Assembly: GCF_018904615.1 (NCBI RefSeq)
Contig: NZ_JADCNH010000010.1
Span: 55,351 to 119,350, forward strand
DNA length: 64,000 nucleotides
Direction: 5' to 3'
From: Verticiella alkaliphila
GTDB lineage: Bacteria; Pseudomonadota; Gammaproteobacteria; Burkholderiales; Burkholderiaceae_B
In this document: one piece after another, positions 1-8,770 of the stretch
Layout: each line of letters begins with the position of its first letter
Numbering within the stretch: position 1 is the first letter of the stretch
Made by a program: the position numbers and the translations under genes
The notes under the pieces: model-generated
What the model was told of the DNA's origin: nothing
The model's database searches: none
What the model saw: the letters and a program-made list of their open reading frames with translations, nothing else

Positions 1-934
1 CAGCACCCTGATGGCCGCGCTCGCCGCGCCCATGCCATCGTTTGCGCAGGATAAGCCGACGCTCAAAGTGATCGTCGGCTTCCCGCCTGGGGGCTCTGCG
101 GACCTGCTCACGCGCCTGCTTGCCAACGGTTTGCAGAACGACTACACGGTCGTCGTCGAGAACCGCCCTGGCGCTGCCGGGCGCATTGCCCTGAATGCGG
201 CCAAGAACGCCAAGCCCGACGGTCAGACCGTACTCGTCGTCCCCGCCGGGCCCATGGTGGTGTTTCCCCATGCCTACAAGCAGCTGGATTACGATCCCGT
301 CAAGGACTTTGCGCCGATCTCCCTGATCGCACGTACCCAGTTTGGCATCGTGGCCGGGCCCGCGAGTGGGGCCACGACGATCGCCGAGATGATCGCCAAG
401 ATCAAGGCCGATCCGCTGTCCGGCACGTATGGAACGCCGGGCTCGGGCACGATGCAGCACTTCCTGGGTGGTATGTTCTCGCAGGCAGCAGGCGTGCCGA
501 TGGAACACGTCGGCTTCCAGGGCGGCTCGCCCGCCAACGTCGCCTTGCTGGGTGGGCACATCAACTACAAGTTCGATGTCGTCTCGGAATCGGCCGAACT
601 CCATCGCACGGGCAAAGTCCGCATTCTTGCCGTCGCCGGCGACGAGCGTGACCCCGTGGTGCCCGATGTCCCCACCTTGCGCGAGCAAGGGGTCGACATG
701 AGCGCCTCTGTCTGGTTCGGGATGTACGCGCCAGCCGCAACCCCGCCTGACGTGCGCCAACGCCTCGAGGATGCGGTGGTCGCCGCCCTGCACCAGCCCG
801 AGCTGCGCGAGCGCATTGCCAAACAGGGCTATGAGCCCGTTGGGTCGTCCAGTGCCGAGCTTGCCCAGGTGCAGCAAGCCGACCTCAAGCGCTGGGAAGC
901 CCCCATCAAAGCCTCGGGCGTGGCACTGGACTGA
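1..934 (+). CDS. Bug-family tripartite tricarboxylate transporter substrate-binding protein (5' partial)
   Basis: Periplasmic solute-binding protein of the Bug/TctC family, which captures carboxylates or other small molecules for TctAB-type permeases. The frame is open from the first bases (codons from position 2 read S-T-L-M), so the start and most of the signal peptide lie outside the window. What remains of the signal is an Ala-rich segment ending near SFAQ. Family motifs are visible: VGFPPGGSADLLTR at the mature N terminus, VVVENRPGAAGR, and the GTPGSGTMQH ligand-loop region. No tctA or tctB gene adjoins it; a sulfatase follows 66 bp downstream after a terminator. The ligand cannot be read from sequence. 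Confidence 0.9.
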   Translation, partial: STLMAALAAPMPSFAQDKPTLKVIVGFPPGGSADLLTRLLANGLQNDYTVVVENRPGAAGRIALNAAKNAKPDGQTVLVVPAGPMVVFPHAYKQLDYDPVKDFAPISLIARTQFGIVAGPASGATTIAEMIAKIKADPLSGTYGTPGSGTMQHFLGGMFSQAAGVPMEHVGFQGGSPANVALLGGHINYKFDVVSESAELHRTGKVRILAVAGDERDPVVPDVPTLREQGVDMSASVWFGMYAPAATPPDVRQRLEDAVVAALHQPELRERIAKQGYEPVGSSSAELAQVQQADLKRWEAPIKASGVALD

Positions 935-961
935 TCCCTCGTCGCCACCGCTCGTCTCCTG

Positions 962-984
962 AAAGCCGCGATTCGCGGCTTTTT
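962..984 (+). terminator. Intrinsic terminator after the Bug gene
   Basis: A 7-bp GC-rich stem (agccgcg / cgcggct) with a 3-nt loop is followed by five T. It lies between the stop of the binding protein (934) and the sulfatase start (1001), so the sulfatase may need its own promoter or depend on read-through. Confidence 0.75.
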
Positions 985-1000
985 CCATGGAATTCTCTGC

Positions 1001-2335
1001 ATGAACAAGCGCCCCAACATCATCTTCATCGTTGCCGACGACCTGGGATTCGCGGACCTGGGCTGCTACGGCGGACGGGCAGCCGCCTTCGGCGGTGTAT
1101 CGCCCGTTCTCGACGACCTTGCCAGCAACGGCATCCGCTTCCTGGAAGGTTATGCGAATTCGCCGGTCTGCTCGCCCACCCGTTTCGCGCTGATGACAGG
1201 CCGCTACCAATACCGCCTGCGCGGCGCGGCTGAAGAGCCGATCAACGCCAAGGCACGTGGCAGCTCGACGCTGGGACTGCCGCCAGCGCACCCCACCGTC
1301 CCGTCGCTGCTGCGTGACGCGGGTTACCGGACCGCCTTGATCGGCAAATGGCATCTGGGCTACCCGCCGACGTTCGGTCCCACGCTGTCGGGCTACGACG
1401 AGTTCTTCGGCCCGATGTCAGGCGGTGTCGATTACTTCACCCATTGTGGATCCAATGGTCAACATGATCTGTGGATGGGCGCCGAGGAAAGCCAGCAGGA
1501 GGGCTATCTGACGGACCTGATCTCTCGCCGGGCCGTCGACTATATCGACCGCGTATCTGCTGCGGATTCGACAGGGCAAACAGCCCCCTTCTTCCTGAGC
1601 CTGCACTACACAGCGCCCCATTGGCCTTGGGAGACGCGCGATGACGCCGCGATGGCCCCCGAGGTGCGTTCGAACCTGTTTCACCTTCACGGCGGGAACA
1701 TCCATAGCTATCAGAAGATGATCCACCACATGGACGAAGGCATTGGCTGGGTGATGCAAGCGCTGCGGCGCCACGACCTGACGCGCGATACCTTGGTCAT
1801 CTTCACGAGCGACAATGGTGGCGAGCGCTTCTCGGACAACTGGCCCCTGGTGGGAGGCAAGATGGACCTGACCGAAGGCGGGATTCGCGTGCCCTGGATC
1901 GCCCACTGGCCCGCCGTCATTCCGGGCGGCGCCACCACTGGGCAGCACTGCCTCACCATGGACTGGTCGGCGACCTGCCTGGATGCCGCGGGGATCACGG
2001 CGCACGAAGACTTCCCGCTCGACGGGGTGTCCTTGCTGCCAGTCCTTGCGGATCCCGCGCACAGCATCGACCGGCCCATGTTCTGGCGCATGAATCACCG
2101 GAATCAGCGCGCCGCTCGCCATGGCGACTGGAAATATCTGCGCGTGGACGATTGCGAGTATCTGTTCAACGTGACGACCGACGCGCGCGAACGCGCCAAC
2201 CTTGCCCATCACCATCCCGAGCGCTTCGCGCAGATGAGAGCGGCGTGGGAGGACTGGAATGCGAGCATGCCCGCGATTCCGCCCGACGCGACCGTCAGTC
2301 TCGGCTACACGCGTAAAGACATGCCACAGCGCTGA
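1001..2335 (+). CDS. Sulfatase (arylsulfatase family)
   Basis: Type I sulfatase of the alkaline-phosphatase superfamily, 444 aa, hydrolysing a sulfate ester. The N terminus carries the metal-binding segment IIFIVADDLGFADLG (Asp13/Asp14). The catalytic signature CSPTR is at residues 57-61, and Cys57 is the residue converted to formylglycine in this family. GKWHLG and the later FTSDNGGE segment fit the second half of the active site. No signal peptide is evident, so a cytoplasmic enzyme is inferred. No formylglycine-generating enzyme gene is in the window. Its neighbour is a Bug binding protein; a joint role in scavenging a sulfated compound is possible but unproven. Confidence 0.9.
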   Translation: MNKRPNIIFIVADDLGFADLGCYGGRAAAFGGVSPVLDDLASNGIRFLEGYANSPVCSPTRFALMTGRYQYRLRGAAEEPINAKARGSSTLGLPPAHPTVPSLLRDAGYRTALIGKWHLGYPPTFGPTLSGYDEFFGPMSGGVDYFTHCGSNGQHDLWMGAEESQQEGYLTDLISRRAVDYIDRVSAADSTGQTAPFFLSLHYTAPHWPWETRDDAAMAPEVRSNLFHLHGGNIHSYQKMIHHMDEGIGWVMQALRRHDLTRDTLVIFTSDNGGERFSDNWPLVGGKMDLTEGGIRVPWIAHWPAVIPGGATTGQHCLTMDWSATCLDAAGITAHEDFPLDGVSLLPVLADPAHSIDRPMFWRMNHRNQRAARHGDWKYLRVDDCEYLFNVTTDARERANLAHHHPERFAQMRAAWEDWNASMPAIPPDATVSLGYTRKDMPQR

Positions 2336-2377
2336 ACAGACGGCTAGACCAGAACGCCTAGTCACCGAGCCGGTGCG

Positions 2378-3747
2378 TCAGTCAGCCCGACGGCGCAGCG
2401 GCAGCAGCAGCGCGCCCATCACGAGCACGGCGATGCCGACCAGGGCACCCACGCCGGTGTACATGACGCTGGAGTACAACAGGTACAGGCACACGCCTAT
2501 GAAGAGCAGCGGGGTGATGGGATAGAGCGGCACGCTGAACGGGCGCGCCGGCCGGGAAAGCGCCGACGCAGCACGAAGAGCGAGATGCCCGTGAGCGTGA
2601 AGAAGAGCCAGAACACCGGAGCCGTGTAATCCACCATCGTGGAGAACCCGCTGCGCGTGATCGCGCCCAGCACCACCAGCCCGAGCGAAATGGCGCACAA
2701 GGTCATCAAGGCATTGCTCGGGCCATCGTGGCGGGCGTTCCAGCGCCCGAGGAACCGAAACATCGGTTCGTCACGGCCAAAGGCATACACGGTGCGCGCG
2801 CTCAGAAGGATGGTGGCATTGGCCGAGGTGAGCGCGGAGACGGCGATCAGCACGCTGATGATCTGCGCGCCGCGCTCGCCCATCAATGCCCGCAGCATGT
2901 CGGCAGCCACGGCCTGGCTCGCGCCCGTGCCCTCGAGCCCCAGCACGCGCACGAAGGCGATGTTCACGAGCAGGTAGGCGAGCGTGATGATGGCCAGGCT
3001 CCAGAAGAGCGCGCGCGGCAGATTGCGGTTCGGCCCAACCACCTCGGCGGACACATAGGCTGCCTCGTTCCAGCCCCCATAGGTGAGCATGACGAACACC
3101 AGCACCAGGCCCCACTGCGTGGCCTCGCGTGCCGCGGTAGGCGCCACCGCCGGGGTCTCTGGCGTCATGAAGAGCCCCGCGCCGATGATGAAGAGCACAC
3201 CGCCCACTTCGAGCAATGTCAGGACATTCTGCGTCCACTTGCCCGAGCGCAGACCGACCAGATTGATGACGGTGAGGACCACGACCGTGCCGGCCGCATA
3301 CCAGGCTGACGAGTACTCGCCCAGGCGGTAGATCTGCGTGGCGTAATCACCGAAGACGTAGCCCAGGAGCGCGATTGAGCCCGTCGGGATCACGGTGAGC
3401 CGTGCCCAGGCGAAGAGGAAGGAAAGCTTTTCCCCGTAGGCCAGGCGCAGGAAGTGGTAATCGCCCCCGGCGTTGGGATGTGAGGTGGCGAGCTCGGCAT
3501 AGCAGAGCGCGCCAGCCACCGAGATCAGGCCACCCACCACCCACGCGATCAGCATCTCGTTGACCGAGAAGGCGTTGGCAGCGACGAGCGCAGGGGCGCT
3601 GAAGATGCCGGCACCGATCACGATGCCGATGATGAGCGCCATGACATCGAGTGTACTGAGCAGGCGGCGGGGATTCGGATCGGTCTCGACAGACGCCGGA
3701 TTCGGCGCGGATCCAAGGGCAACGCGGTCCTGCACGGAATCGCTCAT
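2378..3747 (-). pseudogene. APC-family amino acid permease, frameshifted near the C terminus
   Basis: Inner-membrane amino acid/polyamine/organocation permease with about 12 hydrophobic segments. The N-terminal helix has the family pattern IIGIVIGAGIFSAPA. Reading starts at ATG 3747. An upstream TTG at 3762 is less likely. The frame runs to about 2555 (VLRRRFPG) and then leaves the family sequence. The continuation (RPFSVPLYPITPLLF and one more helix) is in the next frame and stops at 2378. The span is 1370 nt, so restoring one base, probably a G in the ccggcgcg stretch, gives a normal 456-aa permease. Only the last helix or two is affected. Sequencing error or a recent mutation are both possible. 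Confidence 0.8.
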
Positions 3748-3871
3748 CACGTGTCCGATCAAGGAAATGGGAGGGGGAGGAAAGCTCGCGAACGCGACGG
3801 TAACTTAAAGTCGTTCCTGAAAAGTTGCAAGAACGACTTGAGGCAGACGCGCGTGGCGAACGCGCGCAAAA

Positions 3872-3905
3872 CAAAAAGCGCACGAGGCCGATGCCAGCGT
3901 GCGCT
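3872..3905 (-). terminator. Intrinsic terminator of tRNA-Pro
   Basis: On the minus strand agcgcacg and cgtgcgct form an 8-bp stem with a 13-nt loop, followed by a T-rich run. It starts about 25 nt beyond the tRNA 3' end, as expected for a singly transcribed tRNA. Confidence 0.8.
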
Positions 3906-3930
3906 TGATGATTTCGGGAACCGACCAAAT

Positions 3931-4007
<77 letters not shown>

Positions 4008-4111
4008 AAGTCTGCTGGCTGCTGACCTGCATGGCAGCCATGTTCCACGTTTTCCGGACCCTGTTTTGCGGCAGGACCGGGAAAGCACGAAATCATATCA
4101 GAACTTTCGAA

Positions 4112-5062
4112 TTACACCAAGCGGGCGAAGGGCAGTTTGCTTCCTGAGATGGCGCGCTCCTGCAAGACACCCCGACGAAAGCGCACGAGCTTGGCCGGCC
4201 GACCTGCACCGCCCGCCTGCACCTCGCCGGTTTCCTCGACGAGCTCCTGCTGTTCGATCACGCGCCGGAAATTCTGCTTGTGCAGCCGCTGTCCCGCGAT
4301 CGCCTCCACGGCCTGCTGCAGCTGAAGCAGCGTGAAGGCAGGTGGCATGAGCTCGAACACGACGGGCCGATACTTGATCTTGGCACGCAGGCGCGCCACG
4401 CCCGTGGCGAGGATGCGGCGATGATCATGCGCCATCGCGGTCCCGACCGCCGCGTCGGGCAACGCGGGCGCCGCGTGGCCCTCGACACACGCTTCGGGCA
4501 CCAGAGCGGCCTCGTAGAGGAGCTCATAGCGTTGCAGCACGAGATCTTCGTTCCAGGCATGCCCACCCAGCCCGAACATGATGTCCACGCGCGTCTGGCG
4601 CGCCTCGCGCTCGCCCGCGGATGCCACCGCTGCCGCCCAGTCACGCAACGCCGGCTCAAGCGCGCCGGCGATGAGCGCCGGCGGCCCGATGCGCTGGTCT
4701 TCCCACGGAAAGTACCGATACCAGGACTGCCACCGCGCATCCGTGTCGTCCGCGGCCTCGCCCTCGCGGGTCAGGCCGAGATAGCTGATGGACATGGTTT
4801 GCGCGCCAGCGGCATCGACGCGGTCGCGATCGGCAAACGTGTAGAGCTGCTCGACGTAGCCGAGGGGATGATGCGTCTGTTGCTCCACCCAGGCCCGCAG
4901 GCCTGCCTGCAAGGAGCGGTGCGACGGCTGGAACGGGCCGGCGGGCAGCGCGCGGGCATGACGTGTGGCCAGCACCCGGGGCTCGTCTCCGGTCACCGCC
5001 ACCAGGACGGCGACGAGCTCCGCCGTGATGGGGCGTGAGCCGTCCGGCGCGACACCTGTCAT
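4112..5062 (-). CDS. Nudix-related transcriptional regulator (NrtR-like, COG4111 type)
   Basis: A 316-aa protein with a Nudix-like N-terminal part (about residues 1-200) and a C-terminal winged helix (about 205-300). The C-terminal part has the NrtR pattern: KYRPVVFELMPPAFTLLQLQ, then QNFRRVIEQQELVEETGE, then GRPAKLVRF. The region where the Nudix box should be (around GPFQPSHRSLQAGLRAW) lacks the REUXEE glutamates. The domain is therefore probably a sensor rather than a hydrolase. NrtR proteins repress NAD-metabolism genes and respond to ADP-ribose-like ligands; that role is inferred from family only. No NAD gene adjoins it. The STAS gene ends 15 bp upstream on the same strand, so co-transcription is possible. 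Confidence 0.75.
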   Translation of the reverse strand: MTGVAPDGSRPITAELVAVLVAVTGDEPRVLATRHARALPAGPFQPSHRSLQAGLRAWVEQQTHHPLGYVEQLYTFADRDRVDAAGAQTMSISYLGLTREGEAADDTDARWQSWYRYFPWEDQRIGPPALIAGALEPALRDWAAAVASAGEREARQTRVDIMFGLGGHAWNEDLVLQRYELLYEAALVPEACVEGHAAPALPDAAVGTAMAHDHRRILATGVARLRAKIKYRPVVFELMPPAFTLLQLQQAVEAIAGQRLHKQNFRRVIEQQELVEETGEVQAGGAGRPAKLVRFRRGVLQERAISGSKLPFARLV

Positions 5063-5077
5063 GCGGCGAACGCAGCC

Positions 5078-5413
5078 TCAGCCGAGCTGGGCGAGCGCCT
5101 GCTCGCGGGTATCCGTGACCGTCAGGATGGCAAGGAAACCACTGATCTCGAAGACTTCGCGCACGTGCGGCTGCAAGCCGAACAGCACCAGCTTGCCTTC
5201 TGCCTGCTTCAGGCGCTTGGCCAGCACCAGCACCACGCGCAGGCCCGCACTGGAGATGTAGTCGAGCTGGCTGAAATCCAGCGCTACCCGCCGCGTGCCC
5301 TGGGCCACGTGCTGGACCAGTTCGGCCTCGGCGGCAGCGGCATTGGTACTGTTGAGCTGCCCCTTGGGGCTGACGATGAGGACATCGCCGGACATTTCAG
5401 ACGGAATGGTCAT
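5078..5413 (-). CDS. STAS-domain anti-sigma factor antagonist-like protein
   Basis: A 111-aa single STAS domain of the SpoIIAA/RsbV type. The conserved segment DFSQLDYISSAGLRVVLVL contains the Ser54/Ser55 pair, where the regulatory phosphoserine of such proteins lies. Family members bind and are phosphorylated by RsbW-type kinases. ATG 5413 is the natural start; a much longer overlapping frame on this strand is only the antisense of the neighbouring permease. It is divergent from a permease gene with an RsbW-like tail and an RsbW-like kinase, which are its likely partners. Confidence 0.88.
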   Translation of the reverse strand: MTIPSEMSGDVLIVSPKGQLNSTNAAAAEAELVQHVAQGTRRVALDFSQLDYISSAGLRVVLVLAKRLKQAEGKLVLFGLQPHVREVFEISGFLAILTVTDTREQALAQLG

Positions 5414-5515
5414 GGCTTTTGGGGCTGAAGGCAGTACGATGCGGACAGTCGAGACTGGATGCCAGCATGGAGATGCGGCACCGCGCCCGATATTAACAGC
5501 CTGCTCAGCACGCGC

Positions 5516-7279
5516 ATGCCCGTTTCTCGCTTCCCGCGCCTGACCTTGCCGCCTGGCCCGCCGGTGCGCCGGCGCTCGCCGGAACTGACCTATGCATCGG
5601 CCGAACACCCGCCCGCGGCCACGGCGCTCACGCTCGGTCTGCAGCACGCCCTGACGGCGCTCACGCTGATCACCTACGTGATCGCCGCCGCCACGCTCGG
5701 CAGGCTGGACGTGGCGCAGACCCAGGCGCTGGTGGCGGCCACGGCCCTGGCGATGGGCGTGGGCACGGCGTTCCAGTCCTGGGGCGGCCGGGTCGGGCCG
5801 GGCATCCTGCTGGTACACATCCCCAATCCCCTGTTCCTGCTCCTCATGGCCGAAGTCATTGGCCGCTACGGCAGTGGCGGGCTGGTGATGGCCAGCCTGC
5901 TCGCCGCCGTCAGCATGCTGCTCGTGAGCGTGCTCCTGCCCTTTCTGCGCACCCTCTTCCCGCCGGCAGTGGCCGGCGTGGTGATCTGCATGAGCGGGCT
6001 GTCGCTGGGCGGCTCCTCGCTGGCGCATGCGGTCGGCCTCGATGCGCAAGGCCTCGTCGATGGCCCCAGCCTGCTCATCGCCCTGGTCACGCTGGGCATG
6101 ATCGTCGGCTGCTCGGTCTGGGGCTCTCGCCAGGTCAAGCTGCTCGGCATGCTCGCGGGCATTGCCGCCGGCCTGCTGGCCGCGCTGCTGGCGGGCCGGC
6201 TCACCGGTGCCGAGCAGATCGCCCAGGCGCCGCTCTTCGCGTTGCCCAGCCTGCCGACGCCCGTCTTCGCCATCGATCCCGGACTGGCTGCGGCGATCAT
6301 GCTGGTCGCGATCATGAGCCAGCTCGACACACTGGGCAGTGTCGTCCTCATGCAGAAGGTGGAGGATGCCGACTGGCGCCGGGCCGACATGAAGACGGCG
6401 GGCAAGGCCATGCGCGCCAACGGGCTGGGTGATCTCGTCGGTGCCTGCCTGGGCGCCTACTCCACGGTCACGTCCTCGGCCAACATCGCGCTTGCGCACA
6501 TCAGCCGCTCCACCTCGCGCATCATCGGCCTGGTCGCCGCCGCCTTGCTGGTGCTGGTGGCCGTGATGCCGCAGCTCACGCTCGCGCTCACCCTGCTGCC
6601 AGCACCGATCATCGGTGCCATCGAAATCTATGTCGCGGCCTTTCTCATCGTCGGCGGCATCGAGCTCATCACCCAGCGCGCCCTGGACAGCCGTGGCATC
6701 TTCGTCGTGGGCATCTCTCTCACGCTCGGGCTCGGGGTGGAATTGATCCCGGCGCTCGCGCAGAACGTGCCCGCGGCGCTCACCTTCATTGCCGGCAACG
6801 GGCTCATCGTGGCGAGCCTGACGGCCATCGGCCTGAATCTGCTGTTCCGCCTTGGCACGTCGCGCTCGGCCACGATCACGCTTGCCGACGCCCCGGATGG
6901 CGCCCCCGCGATCACGGACTTCGTCACCCAGCAGGGGGCGGCCTGGGGCGCCCGCCGTGACGTGATCACGCGCGCGGCGCTCGCGGCACTGGAAGCGAGC
7001 GAAGCGCTGCAGGCTAGCCCCGGACGCCGCTTGCTTGCTCTGCGCGGCAGCTTCGATGAATACAACCTGGACGTCGAACTGCTGCACGATGGGCCGCCGC
7101 TGCCGCTCGGCGCGCCGGTGGCGGCCGACCTGCGCCATCTGCTGGACGACGAGGACGACGCGAGCCTGTCCCACGCGCTGGCCGGCGCCTCCACGGCGCT
7201 TCTGCATCACCTGGCCGATCGCCTGCAATCCGGGCACTCGGCCGGTCAGTCCTTCCTGCGCCTGCACTTCGATCACTGA
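5516..7279 (+). CDS. NCS2-type (SLC23) nucleobase permease fused to a degenerate RsbW-like HATPase domain
   Basis: A 587-aa membrane protein. Residues about 30-450 hold 12-14 hydrophobic segments with NCS2 hallmarks: GRVGPGILLVHIPNP early, LDTLGSVVLMQK in the helix-8 region, and YSTVTSSANIALAHISR in the helix-10 region. The ligand is probably a nucleobase or related compound. From about residue 455 a soluble tail follows that can be aligned by eye with the next gene product: PDGAPAITDF against PDGVAQALGW, LAALEASEAL against LALDEAVTNAL, LLHDGPPLPL against LEDNGAPFDP, and ALLHHLADRL against ILLMKRVVSHL. The ATP-binding Asn and the glycine-rich lid are lost, so the tail is probably not a kinase. 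Start 5516 is preferred to 5459 because the extra 19 residues look non-coding. The kinase gene begins 8 bp downstream. Confidence 0.82.
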   Translation: MPVSRFPRLTLPPGPPVRRRSPELTYASAEHPPAATALTLGLQHALTALTLITYVIAAATLGRLDVAQTQALVAATALAMGVGTAFQSWGGRVGPGILLVHIPNPLFLLLMAEVIGRYGSGGLVMASLLAAVSMLLVSVLLPFLRTLFPPAVAGVVICMSGLSLGGSSLAHAVGLDAQGLVDGPSLLIALVTLGMIVGCSVWGSRQVKLLGMLAGIAAGLLAALLAGRLTGAEQIAQAPLFALPSLPTPVFAIDPGLAAAIMLVAIMSQLDTLGSVVLMQKVEDADWRRADMKTAGKAMRANGLGDLVGACLGAYSTVTSSANIALAHISRSTSRIIGLVAAALLVLVAVMPQLTLALTLLPAPIIGAIEIYVAAFLIVGGIELITQRALDSRGIFVVGISLTLGLGVELIPALAQNVPAALTFIAGNGLIVASLTAIGLNLLFRLGTSRSATITLADAPDGAPAITDFVTQQGAAWGARRDVITRAALAALEASEALQASPGRRLLALRGSFDEYNLDVELLHDGPPLPLGAPVAADLRHLLDDEDDASLSHALAGASTALLHHLADRLQSGHSAGQSFLRLHFDH

Positions 7280-7287
7280 GACGCGTC

Positions 7288-7719
7288 ATGCCGCCTGCCG
7301 ACACCCTCGATCTCGACCCCAACCCCGATGGCGTGGCCCAGGCGCTGGGCTGGCTGGAGCACCTGGCCGAGCGCGATGGCTGGACGCCGCGCCAGCAGCA
7401 AGGCCTCATGCTGGCGCTGGACGAGGCCGTGACCAACGCCCTCATGCATGGCCTGTCAGGGCAGCCCGACCCCCGACTGCGCGTGCACCACGCGGCAGAC
7501 GCCGACGCCATCCGGGTCGTGCTGGAAGACAATGGCGCGCCGTTCGATCCGACGCAGGTACCGCCGCCGCCGCCCGTGCTGGACCTGGATTCGCTGGCCG
7601 TGGGCGGACGCGGCATCCTGCTCATGAAGCGTGTGGTGTCGCACCTGCGCTACACGCGCACGCCCGAGGGCTGGAATCGTCTGACCCTGTCGATCGACCG
7701 TCAACCACCCGCGGCGTGA
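7288..7719 (+). CDS. RsbW-like anti-sigma / serine kinase (HATPase_c_2)
   Basis: A 143-aa GHKL-fold protein resembling RsbW/SpoIIAB. The N box reads LALDEAVTNALMHG (Glu46, Asn50), the G1 box is EDNGAPFDP (Asp81-Gly83) and the lid is VGGRGILLMK (residues 105-114). The ATP-binding residues are all present, so an active serine kinase that phosphorylates a STAS partner is the expected function. It lies 8 bp after the permease, so the two are probably in one operon, with the STAS gene divergent. No sigma factor or PP2C phosphatase gene is nearby, so its downstream target is unknown. Confidence 0.87.
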   Translation: MPPADTLDLDPNPDGVAQALGWLEHLAERDGWTPRQQQGLMLALDEAVTNALMHGLSGQPDPRLRVHHAADADAIRVVLEDNGAPFDPTQVPPPPPVLDLDSLAVGGRGILLMKRVVSHLRYTRTPEGWNRLTLSIDRQPPAA

Positions 7720-7767
7720 GCACCGACGCATGCCATGCATCCGCCGCCTGCGCGGTGTCGAGACGTC

Positions 7768-8673
7768 CTAGCGCGAGCGGCTCGGAAAGTTCACCAGGGT
7801 GATGCCTGCGAAGATGCAGACGGCACCGGCCGCAAAATTGAGCGCGAACGGATCGTCCAACAACAACACCCCTGCGGCGATGCCGACCACCGGGGTGAGA
7901 AAGCTGAAGACGGCCAGGCGCGACGCCAGGTAACGCCGCAGCAGCCAGAACCACACGAGAAAGCTGCCGAAGGTCACGACCACGGACTGAAAAGCCATGC
8001 TCGTCCAGGCGATGGGCGTCATCGGACCCACCGTGTGTGCGCCCGTGACCACCGAGAAGGCCAGCAGGCCCGCCGCAGCCGCCAGCAACTGATAGAGCAA
8101 GGTGCAGCTCGGCGGCGCCTCGGACAGCGCGCTCGCGCGGATCGCCACGGTGGTCAGGCCCCACAGAAGACCTGCCGTGAGACCGAAGAGATCGCCGATC
8201 CAGGCGTTGGGCGGCAAGGCGCCTGCATCCCCGAATCCTTCGGAGAAGGCGATGGCCACGCCCACGAAGGCGAGCCCGACGCCCAGCCATTGCCGGCGAT
8301 CAAGGCGCTCTCCCGGCACGAGCAGGTACAGACCGAGGGCGGTGAAGATGGGCGACGTGTAAAGGAAGACGGACATGCGGGCCGCCGTCGTGTGGCTCAG
8401 CCCCAGCGCGACGAAGAGGAACTCGCCGGCAAAGAGCAGCCCCACCAACACGCCCGGACGCAGGGTGCCTGGCGGGCCTACAACGGACAACCGGCGCACC
8501 GCCATCACTGCCAGCAGAAGCAGCGCGGCGATCGCCGAGCGCACGCCCACCTGCATGACGGGTGCAATCACCGGCGCAGCGGCCTTCATGGCCACTTGCT
8601 GAAGCCCCCAGGTCAGGCACAGGGCGAGCATCACGCCCGCGGCGAATCCATCCGGTGCTCGACGCTCAGCCAT
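7768..8673 (-). CDS. DMT-superfamily (EamA) transporter
   Basis: A 301-aa inner-membrane protein with about ten hydrophobic helices in two EamA repeats. The N-terminal repeat covers about residues 10-140 and the second about 150-290. It is probably a metabolite exporter; the substrate is not readable from sequence. Start ATG 8673 has a GGAG 8 nt upstream and is preferred over a GTG at 8688. It converges with the anti-sigma-like gene and shares its strand with ispB upstream. Confidence 0.88.
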   Translation of the reverse strand: MAERRAPDGFAAGVMLALCLTWGLQQVAMKAAAPVIAPVMQVGVRSAIAALLLLAVMAVRRLSVVGPPGTLRPGVLVGLLFAGEFLFVALGLSHTTAARMSVFLYTSPIFTALGLYLLVPGERLDRRQWLGVGLAFVGVAIAFSEGFGDAGALPPNAWIGDLFGLTAGLLWGLTTVAIRASALSEAPPSCTLLYQLLAAAAGLLAFSVVTGAHTVGPMTPIAWTSMAFQSVVVTFGSFLVWFWLLRRYLASRLAVFSFLTPVVGIAAGVLLLDDPFALNFAAGAVCIFAGITLVNFPSRSR

Positions 8674-8770
8674 CCACAGCGCTCCCACAGGCGACGCGAG
8701 ATCGCCACCCGAGAGTTCTCAGCGAGCGTCGGGTAGCGGAAGCGACGCTGCAGCGTGCGACGCGAACGCG

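Noticed and set aside
5078..7276. Long open frame (732 codons) on the minus strand over the permease
   Set aside because: Only its last 111 codons match a known protein (STAS). The rest is antisense to the permease, with low-complexity Arg/Gln/Ala composition typical of high-GC shadow frames.
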